A stretch of 12,657 nt of DNA, taken from contig JALNZI010000031.1 in the NCBI GenBank assembly GCA_023229385.1, positions 1-12,657 on the forward strand, written 5' to 3'. The position numbers and the translations under genes are program-made. The notes under the pieces were generated by a model. The model was not told the origin of the DNA, searched no databases, and saw only the letters and a program-made list of their open reading frames with translations. Numbering within the stretch: position 1 is the first letter of the stretch; each line of letters begins with the position of its first letter. This document shows positions 8,098 to 12,657 of this stretch, piece after piece. This DNA is from Candidatus Omnitrophota bacterium (GTDB lineage Bacteria > Omnitrophota > Gorgyraeia > Gygaellales > Profunditerraquicolaceae).

Positions 8098-10109
8098 AGA
8101 TACTTTTTATAACTTTAAGCAATATAGGCGACTGTATATTGAGCCTGCCGGTTTTAGACGCGTTGCACAACGAATACCCGGATGCCTTAATCAGCTGCCT
8201 TGTGCCTGAGAGGCCTAAGGAGATCTTCAGCAATAATCCCGCGGTAGATAAGGTAATTATTTTCGATAAACACGCCAGGTTAGCAGATAAGGTTAAATTA
8301 TTTTTTTCTCTGAGCAGGGAAAGATTTGATATAGTTGTTGATTTGCGCAATAGTTTTTTCGGGGCTTTTCTCCCGGCTAAGAAAAGAAGCTCGCCACTTC
8401 GTTTTATACCCGCTAATTTCAAACATATGAAGGATAAGCATCTTTTCTGGTCGGGTTTTTCCGGCTATCCTTTCAGGGATAAGAAACAGCAATCGCTGGT
8501 TATCGCTCCTGAAGATGTAAATTATATAAATGGTATTCTAAAAGAACGTAAATTATCTGGCAGCGCGAAGTTAATTGTGGTTGCTCCCGGAGCGCGGAGC
8601 CAGGTTAAACGCTGGGATAAACATAATTTCAGCCAGCTTTGCAGCCGCCTGGTTCAGGATGGCTGGGATGTGGCCTTGGCAGGGGATAAAGCTGATGAGC
8701 CCAGCTGTTCATATATCTGCCAGGAGAATAATACGGATAGGATTCTTAATCTCTGCGCTAAAACTTCAATCAGCCAGTTAGCTGTTTTACTAAAAAGTGC
8801 CAGGCTTTTGGTTACCAATGATAGCGCGATAATGCATTTAGCTAGTTACCTGAATGTTTCGGTTTGCGCTCTATTCGGGCCTACGGATGAAAATAAATAC
8901 GGGCCATGGTCGAAGGATAAGGCAGTGATAAAAAAAGATATCTTCTGCCGGCCATGCGAAAAAGCAGTATGCCGTTTTGGCAGTTTAGCTTGTTTGTCCT
9001 GTCTTAAAGTTGATGATGTCCTTGAGCAAGTAGATTGCCTGCTTAAGGGAAAAGATGCGGCAAATGAGGGTGTCAGTCCGAAATACAGGCGTATTCTGAT
9101 TGTCCGTACTGACCGTATCGGCGACGTGCTGTTATCTACTCCGGTAATTAAGGCCTTGAGGAAAGAATATCCCCAGGCTTATATTTCTATGATAGTTTCC
9201 CCTTATGCCCGGGATATTGTCGAAGCTAATCCCTATCTGGACGAGGTTATAATTTATGATAAAGACATTAAGCATAAAAGCTGGATGCGTTCGCTCAAAT
9301 TTGCCAGCAGGTTAAAGAAGAAGAGGTTTGATTTAGCAGTAATCTTGCATCCTACCAACCGTATGCATTTGATAGCCTTCCTGGCAGGTATTCCTTTGCG
9401 CCTGGGTTATAACCGTAAATTTGGATTCTTGAATAATCTCAGGAAAAAGCATACAAAGCAAGAAGGCTTGAAGCATGAGGCGGAATATAACCTGGATTTA
9501 CTTAGCGATTTAGGGATAGGCGGGAATGTCCGGGATTTATTTATGCCGATTAAGACGGAATCAGAGGAGTGGGTTAAGGATTTATTAGCTAGCAACGGAA
9601 TTAAAGAGACAGATAAATTATTAGCGATTAACCCGGGGGCAAGCTGCCCTTCAAAGATCTGGCCGGCAGATAGATTTGCGCAGGTTGCTGAAACTTTAGC
9701 TAAACGGCATAATTTTAGAATCCTGATTGTGGCTGGGGCTAAAGATATCCCCCTGGCAAATATGGTCGCTCAAAAACTAGGGGATAGGGTTTTGGATCTA
9801 TCCGGCAAGACTTCGCTAAGCCATTTGGCCAGTATACTCAAAAGGTGTTCTTTGTTTATATCTAATGATTCCGGGCCGGTGCATATTGCTTCAAGTTTAG
9901 GCGTGCCGGTAATTTCTATTTTTGGCCGTAATCAACCCGGGCTTAGCCCGCGGCGTTGGGGCCCGTTAGGCAAGAAGGATAAATACCTGCATAAAGATGT
10001 AGGTTGTATTCAGTGCCTGGCGCATAATTGCAAGAAAGAGTTTGCCTGCCTTAAGGTAATCAGCGTCGAGGATGTGCTCTCCGCCGCTGAATCCATACTC
10101 AGTAGTTAA
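8094..10109 (+). CDS. Double GT9 glycosyltransferase: two heptosyltransferase-like modules in one chain
   Basis: A 671-residue protein made of two complete GT9 modules in tandem. Module 1 (about 1-310) begins ILFITLSNIGDCILSLPVL with Asp13, then PGARSQVKRWD, TNDSAIMHLAS (Asn242, Asp243) and FGPTD. Its cysteine cluster is C285, C288, C293, C300 and C303. After a linker of roughly 20 residues, module 2 (about 332-671) begins RILIVRTDRIGDVLLSTP with Asp344. It follows with NPGASCPSKIWP and SNDSGPVHIASSLGVP (Asn591, Asp592), and ends in C638-x2-C641-x4-C646-x5-C652. Both modules keep the catalytic-type Asp and the Lys-Trp region, so both could be active and add two sugars in succession. The modules are well diverged, so the duplication is old or a fusion of paralogues. 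It starts by ATGA overlap after AGGA (8086-8089). It is the last gene of the block; the next 599 bases contain no gene. Confidence 0.9.
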   Translation: MKILFITLSNIGDCILSLPVLDALHNEYPDALISCLVPERPKEIFSNNPAVDKVIIFDKHARLADKVKLFFSLSRERFDIVVDLRNSFFGAFLPAKKRSSPLRFIPANFKHMKDKHLFWSGFSGYPFRDKKQQSLVIAPEDVNYINGILKERKLSGSAKLIVVAPGARSQVKRWDKHNFSQLCSRLVQDGWDVALAGDKADEPSCSYICQENNTDRILNLCAKTSISQLAVLLKSARLLVTNDSAIMHLASYLNVSVCALFGPTDENKYGPWSKDKAVIKKDIFCRPCEKAVCRFGSLACLSCLKVDDVLEQVDCLLKGKDAANEGVSPKYRRILIVRTDRIGDVLLSTPVIKALRKEYPQAYISMIVSPYARDIVEANPYLDEVIIYDKDIKHKSWMRSLKFASRLKKKRFDLAVILHPTNRMHLIAFLAGIPLRLGYNRKFGFLNNLRKKHTKQEGLKHEAEYNLDLLSDLGIGGNVRDLFMPIKTESEEWVKDLLASNGIKETDKLLAINPGASCPSKIWPADRFAQVAETLAKRHNFRILIVAGAKDIPLANMVAQKLGDRVLDLSGKTSLSHLASILKRCSLFISNDSGPVHIASSLGVPVISIFGRNQPGLSPRRWGPLGKKDKYLHKDVGCIQCLAHNCKKEFACLKVISVEDVLSAAESILSS

Positions 10110-10172
10110 TGATATTTTGCTCTTCGGGATATTGTTCGCCTGTGCTAAGCTTTCCGTCTTTTACTTCGGTAC

Positions 10173-10288
10173 GAAGATTTTCGCCGTGTGCTTCGGCTTA
10201 CGTCTCGCTGCGGCTGCAGTATCCTTACGCTGGTAAGATTCTGCCTGCGCTCGACGTAATTCCTTGCACACATCTGCCGAAAATCTTC
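10173..10288. repeat. 116-bp nested imperfect palindrome (ERIC/REP-like intergenic element)
   Basis: The outer stem is a perfect 11-bp inverted repeat, GAAGATTTTCG (10173-10183) against CGAAAATCTTC (10278-10288). Inside it are further collinear stems: GTGTGC 10186-10191 with GCACAC 10266-10271, TTACGTC 10198-10204 with GACGTAA 10253-10259, GCAG 10216-10219 with CTGC 10241-10244, and CTTAC 10224-10228 with GTAAG 10233-10237 around a four-base loop. The whole stretch can therefore fold into one long rod on either strand. This shape is typical of dispersed palindromic elements such as ERIC sequences. It could also be part of a structured RNA or help end transcription of the upstream operon, though no U-run follows the stem. 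Copies elsewhere in the genome would confirm the repeat reading. Confidence 0.55.
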
Positions 10289-10376
10289 TAATTGTGCCTA
10301 CAGCAAAAGCCAGAAATCTTAGCGGGTGGTTAAAATCGACATTCGCTGCGAAAACTTTCCAGGGTATCTCAATTCA

Positions 10377-10606
10377 AGTAATTAGCGGGAGCCGAGACTT
10401 GCCCTTGTTCGCTTGCGCTCGCAAGGACTTCATTAGATAGAAACTGTAAGGTGTTTGCTTCGAGCAGCATCTCAAAAATTGAGCGGGCATGGTTGCCCCG
10501 CTATAAATATCCTGGCAGAGCGAAATTTTTGCCGAAGCGCAGCTCGCCACGCTGGGGCGAGCAAGCGGTGATGCGAGAACAAGGCTCGGCAGGACCCGCT
10601 AATACT
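10377..10606. repeat. ~230-bp element closed by an imperfect inverted repeat, with internal hairpins
   Basis: The ends pair well: AGT plus ATTAGCGGG (10377-10389, one bulged A) with CCCGCTAAT plus ACT (10595-10606). Further in, GCCGAG 10391-10396 pairs with CTCGGC 10585-10590, CCTTGTT 10403-10409 with AACAAGG 10578-10584, and CGC 10410-10412 with GCG 10573-10575. The interior holds at least three local hairpins: CTCAA/TTGAG (10471-10483), AGCGGGCA/TGCCCCGCT with one bulge (10482-10502), and a perfect 7-bp GCTCGCC/GGCGAGC stem (10542-10562). There is no protein-coding frame of interest. Whether this is a MITE-like mobile repeat, an accumulation of small palindromes or a folded RNA cannot be settled from one copy. 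TTAGCGGG also occurs at 10319-10326, outside the element. Confidence 0.45.
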
Positions 10607-10620
10607 GAATAAATATCTAT

Positions 10621-10648
10621 TTGATTTGGTGTTAAATTGTGATAAAAT
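10621..10648 (+). promoter_or_regulatory. Candidate sigma70-type promoter for the DHS-like/hldE operon
   Basis: TTGATT (10621-10626) and TAAAAT (10643-10648) match the −35 and −10 consensus at four and five of six bases, with a 16-base spacer. The block is AT-rich, in contrast to the GC-rich palindromes before it, and sits 60 bases before the next start codon. Initiation near 10655 would give a leader containing most of the downstream hairpins. Motif matching by eye only. Confidence 0.35.
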
Positions 10649-10684
10649 CATTAAGCTTTTGGAGTTAAACATTAAAGCTTAATG
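10649..10684. promoter_or_regulatory. Perfect 11-bp inverted repeat just downstream of the candidate −10 (operator or leader hairpin)
   Basis: CATTAAGCTTT (10649-10659) is the exact reverse complement of AAAGCTTAATG (10674-10684), with a 14-base AT-rich spacer. It begins directly after the candidate −10 box and ends directly before the small hairpin that contains the ribosome binding site. That position suits either a dimeric-repressor operator or a 5' leader stem. No poly-T run follows, so it is not an obvious terminator. Confidence 0.5.
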
Positions 10685-10703
10685 TCCTGAGCAAAGCGAA
10701 GGA
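10685..10703 (+). promoter_or_regulatory. Small hairpin whose 3' arm contains the Shine-Dalgarno of the DHS-like gene
   Basis: The 19 bases TCCT-GA-GC-AAA-GC-GA-AGGA fold as outer TCCT/AGGA pairs, a tandem GA/GA mismatch that can form sheared pairs, inner GC/GC pairs and an AAA loop. AAGGA at 10699-10703 is a good Shine-Dalgarno five bases before the ATG at 10709, so pairing would hide it. Elements of the form CCTGAGCGAAGCGAAGG are, as I recall, common dispersed repeats in many bacterial genomes, so this is probably a repeat copy recruited as a ribosome binding site. Confidence 0.5.
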
Positions 10704-10708
10704 TTCCA

Positions 10709-11641
10709 ATGACGATTAACTTAAAGAAAGTAAAAAGATATTCCATTAAAACCCGCTTTAGCAAAGTAAATAAAGGGGATTTTGCGCTTGCTCCGGCCAA
10801 ACTTAAGAGCTTTAATAGCTTCTTAAGTTCTTTGCCGGATATTTTAAAGGCCAAAGACCTGCGGCAGGTTGCTTCGGACATTGCTTCAGCCAGAAAGAAG
10901 AAAAAAGCGGTAATCTTTATGGCTGGTGCGCATGTAATAAAATGCGGGCTTAATCCGATATTAATTGAGCTGATTAAGAAAAAAGTGATTAGTTGTATCT
11001 GTCTTAACGGCGCCGGGATCATCCATGATTTTGAGATTGCCTTCCAGGGAAAAACCTCCGAGGATGTGGCAGAAAACCTTAAAAATGGAAGCTTTGGTAT
11101 GGGTCAAGAAACCGCTGATTTTATTAACCAGGCGGTTTGCGGCGGGGTAAGCGAGGGTTTAGGTTTAGGAAGCGCGGTGGGAAGAATGATTTACGAGGAG
11201 AACCTGCCGAATAAGAATTTAAGTCTGCTTTATAATGCTTATAAATATAAAGTGCCGGTATGCGTTTTTGTGGGGATCGGTACGGATATTATACATCAGC
11301 ATCCTTCGTTTGATGCGGGGTTAACTGCGGAAGGCTCATTGCGTGATTTTCATACCCTGGTTGAGAATATCTGTTTATTGAATCAGGGGGGAGTGGTTTT
11401 AAATTTTGGTTCAGCTGTACTTTTGCCCGAGGTATTTTTAAAGGCGCTTAACCTGGCGCGTAACCTCGGCAATAAAGTTAAAGATTTTACTACTGCTAAT
11501 TTCGACATGATCTATCAGTACCGCCCGGCGCAGAATGTGGTGGCTCGTCCGACGAATTCCGGAGGCAGGGGGTATTATATTATCGGCCATCATGAGATAA
11601 TGCTTCCGCTTTTGGCCCAGGCGGTGATTGAAAAGATATGA
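10709..11641 (+). CDS. Deoxyhypusine synthase-like family protein of uncertain function
   Basis: This 310-residue soluble protein matches a bacterial family related to deoxyhypusine synthase (DHS, PF01916-type NAD-dependent fold). Recognisable stretches are MAGAHVIKCGLNPILIELI (71-89), LNGAGIIHDFEIAF (99-112), GKTSEDVAENL (114-124), VGIGTDIIHQHPS (188-200), GSLRDFHTLVE (209-219), LNFGSAVLLPEVF (231-243) and RPTNSGGRGY with IIGHHEIMLPLL near the end. Aligned by eye, the region holding the DHS catalytic lysine reads LTAEGSLRDF (205-214) here, without a lysine. Hypusine formation on a protein is therefore unlikely, and bacteria normally lack the eIF5A substrate. The real reaction is unknown; NAD binding is inferred from the fold. 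The ATG at 10709 is the only sensible start, since an in-frame TGA lies at 10688. The gene overlaps the HldE kinase by ATGA, which suggests a linked role in sugar or surface-glycan metabolism. Confidence 0.72.
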   Translation: MTINLKKVKRYSIKTRFSKVNKGDFALAPAKLKSFNSFLSSLPDILKAKDLRQVASDIASARKKKKAVIFMAGAHVIKCGLNPILIELIKKKVISCICLNGAGIIHDFEIAFQGKTSEDVAENLKNGSFGMGQETADFINQAVCGGVSEGLGLGSAVGRMIYEENLPNKNLSLLYNAYKYKVPVCVFVGIGTDIIHQHPSFDAGLTAEGSLRDFHTLVENICLLNQGGVVLNFGSAVLLPEVFLKALNLARNLGNKVKDFTTANFDMIYQYRPAQNVVARPTNSGGRGYYIIGHHEIMLPLLAQAVIEKI

Positions 11642-12651
11642 AGAACTTAAGAAAGATAATCGGGAAATTTAATAAGGCGAGAATTTTAGTCATCGGGGAT
11701 CTGATCCTGGATGAATACATCTGGGGCAGCGTAGAAAGAATATCTCCGGAAGCCCCGGTTCCCGTACTTTGGGCGAATAAACGTACTTTTGTTCCCGGGG
11801 GCACAGCTAATGTCGCCAATAATATCCGTTCTTTAGGCGCGCAAGTGTCTTTGCTCGGGGTTACGGGAGATGATGCCAACTCTAAAATATTGTTCGCCGA
11901 GCTGAAGAAAAGAAAGATTAATACAAATGGGATTTTCATAGAGCGCAAAAGGCATACTACCGTAAAAACGCGTATCCTTGCCGGACATCAGCAGGTAGTC
12001 AGGGTGGATTGGGAACATACCCATGCCCTGCCGGATGAATTGAATGCCAAGATTTTAAAATACATTGAGAAAAATATCGGTTCGTTTGATGCGGTAATTA
12101 TCGAGGATTATGGCAAGGGGGTAATTAATGTGGAGCTCCTTGATAAACTTGTTTCTTTAGCCAAAGCCCGCAAAAAAATTATTACCGTAGACCCCAAAGA
12201 AGAAAATTTCCAGTATTATCGCGGAGTAACCGCTATCACTCCTAACCGTAAGGAATTGGAGAATGCTATCAGAAATCTTAAAATAAAAGACAACAGTAAC
12301 AGATTTAAAATCAATACCGACAAGCTGTTTACGGATAAGGATATTGATTCTGCCGCCCAGCAGATTGTCAGGTATTTAAATCTGGATTCTATTTTAGTTA
12401 CTTTAGGCGAGCAGGGGATGAAGCTGCTTGAGAAAAACGGCCGCCTGACGCATATCCCGACGCAAGCCCAGGAAGTTTTTGATGTATCCGGGGCAGGGGA
12501 TACGGTAATCAGCAGTTTTACCCTGGCTCTTTGCGCCGGCGCTTCAAAACTCGAGGCAGCGCATATTGCTAATTTTGCCGCCGGTATCGTCGTGGGCAAG
12601 CTGGGAACAGCGGTGATAAATTCCCGGGAACTCTTAGAGAGGATTAAATAA
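11638..12651 (+). CDS. rfaE1: D-glycero-beta-D-manno-heptose-7-phosphate kinase (HldE/RfaE kinase domain, stand-alone)
   Basis: The enzyme phosphorylates heptose-7-phosphate at C1 to give the 1,7-bisphosphate on the way to ADP-heptose for the LPS inner core. It belongs to the ribokinase/PfkB family. Seen here: VIGDLILDEYIWGSVERISP (18-37), the GGTANVANN substrate-binding loop (54-62), VDPKEENF and ITPNRKE, and the C-terminal signature DVSGAGDTV with catalytic-type Asp288. The protein has 337 residues and stops after the kinase domain. The cytidylyltransferase-fold half of bifunctional HldE (about 475 residues) is absent and must be separate. The start overlaps the DHS-like gene by ATGA. The product would supply precursor for the four GT9 heptosyltransferase-like modules in the preceding operon. 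A kinase for a related sugar is possible but less likely. Confidence 0.9.
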   Translation: MKNLRKIIGKFNKARILVIGDLILDEYIWGSVERISPEAPVPVLWANKRTFVPGGTANVANNIRSLGAQVSLLGVTGDDANSKILFAELKKRKINTNGIFIERKRHTTVKTRILAGHQQVVRVDWEHTHALPDELNAKILKYIEKNIGSFDAVIIEDYGKGVINVELLDKLVSLAKARKKIITVDPKEENFQYYRGVTAITPNRKELENAIRNLKIKDNSNRFKINTDKLFTDKDIDSAAQQIVRYLNLDSILVTLGEQGMKLLEKNGRLTHIPTQAQEVFDVSGAGDTVISSFTLALCAGASKLEAAHIANFAAGIVVGKLGTAVINSRELLERIK

Positions 12652-12652
12652 A

Positions 12653-12657
12653 ATGGA
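12653..12657 (+). CDS. Probable start of the next gene in the operon (cut by the window end)
   Basis: An ATG at 12653 follows the kinase stop after one base, and AGAGAGGA (12636-12643) is a good Shine-Dalgarno nine bases upstream. Only the start codon and two more bases are visible, so the product cannot be read. The nucleotidyltransferase half of HldE (RfaE2) or a heptose-bisphosphate phosphatase would fit the context, as a guess. Confidence 0.4.

Larger units (their letters stand above)
10110..10708. other. Gene-free, palindrome-rich intergenic region between the two operons
   Basis: The stretch of 599 bases separates the long glycosyltransferase block from the heptose operon. I see no credible protein gene and no tRNA or rRNA signature. 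From left to right it holds: a short direct repeat GATATT (10111 and 10128) and a CTTCG/CGAAG hairpin (10164-10176); the nested palindrome at 10173-10288; about 90 unassigned bases (10289-10376); the inverted-repeat element at 10377-10606; a candidate promoter; and two adjacent leader hairpins. No stem followed by a clear T-run was found, so termination of the upstream operon would need the palindromes or a Rho-type mechanism. Confidence 0.7.

Noticed and set aside
8575..8781. A 68-codon + strand frame inside the double GT9 gene
   Set aside because: It overlaps conserved GT9 sequence in another frame and has no independent evidence.
10109..10291. A 60-codon open frame on the + strand right after the double GT9 gene
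   Set aside because: Most of it is the nested palindrome at 10173-10288; there is no Shine-Dalgarno, domain or sensible composition (many Ser, Pro, Tyr, Cys). It looks like a frame that happens to run through a repeat.
10377..10606. Possible CRISPR array or tRNA in the repeat-rich gap
   Set aside because: There are no regularly spaced identical repeats, and no cloverleaf or GTTCGA-type T-arm; the signals are inverted, not tandem, repeats.
10649..10684. Rho-independent terminator for the glycosyltransferase operon
   Set aside because: The stem is AT-rich, has a 14-base loop and no T-run, and it lies between a candidate promoter and the next start codon, so an operator or leader role fits better.
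10472..11022. Reverse-strand open frames across the intergenic gap and the start of the DHS-like gene
   Set aside because: One is antisense to a well-supported gene and the other covers the inverted-repeat element; neither gives a recognisable protein.
11580..12599. Reverse-strand open frames of up to 127 codons within the HldE kinase gene
   Set aside because: They are antisense to a clear PfkB-family gene and show no motif of their own.

Overview
The window reads as a chromosomal segment of a Gram-negative, LPS-making bacterium. It carries lipid A genes (a 4'-kinase and a late acyltransferase), an ADP-heptose pathway kinase and many heptosyltransferase-type (GT9) modules. Several multidomain fusions (acyltransferase–ELM1-like, GT4–GT9, GT9–GT9) and the moderate base composition bring to mind an uncultivated PVC-type lineage such as Candidatus Omnitrophota. 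That placement is a recollection-level inference, not something the window proves. All convincing genes lie on the + strand.

Layout. Bases 1-142 hold the 3' end of a membrane-protein gene that resembles the GDT1/TMEM165 (UPF0016) family. From 152 to 10109 runs one tightly packed, probably cotranscribed block: lpxK, a fused LpxL-like acyltransferase/ELM1-like protein, a fused GT4–GT9 glycosyltransferase, a GT4 glycosyltransferase, a membrane-anchored NodB-type polysaccharide deacetylase homologue with an altered metal site, a single GT9, and a double GT9–GT9. Most junctions overlap by 1 to 47 bases, including two ATGA overlaps, so translational coupling is likely.

Bases 10110-10708 are a gene-free gap of about 600 bases, full of inverted repeats. 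It contains a 116-bp nested palindrome (10173-10288), a second element of about 230 bp closed by an imperfect inverted repeat (10377-10606), a candidate promoter (10621-10648), a perfect 11-bp inverted repeat (10649-10684) and a small hairpin (10685-10703) whose 3' arm contains the Shine-Dalgarno of the next gene.

A second operon follows. A deoxyhypusine-synthase-like protein of uncertain function (10709-11641) overlaps by ATGA with an HldE/RfaE kinase-domain protein (11638-12651). A further gene probably starts at 12653.

How it fits together. The second operon should supply heptose-1,7-bisphosphate, an ADP-heptose precursor. The four GT9 modules and two GT4 modules of the first operon would use activated sugars to build the inner core or a surface glycan on lipid A that LpxK and the LpxL-like domain finish. 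No Kdo transferase, heptose isomerase, phosphatase or nucleotidyltransferase is visible, so the pathway is only partly covered. The most interesting features are the three domain fusions, the deacetylase homologue that lacks a canonical zinc-binding histidine, the DHS-like protein in a heptose operon, and the structured intergenic region with its possible SD-sequestering hairpin.
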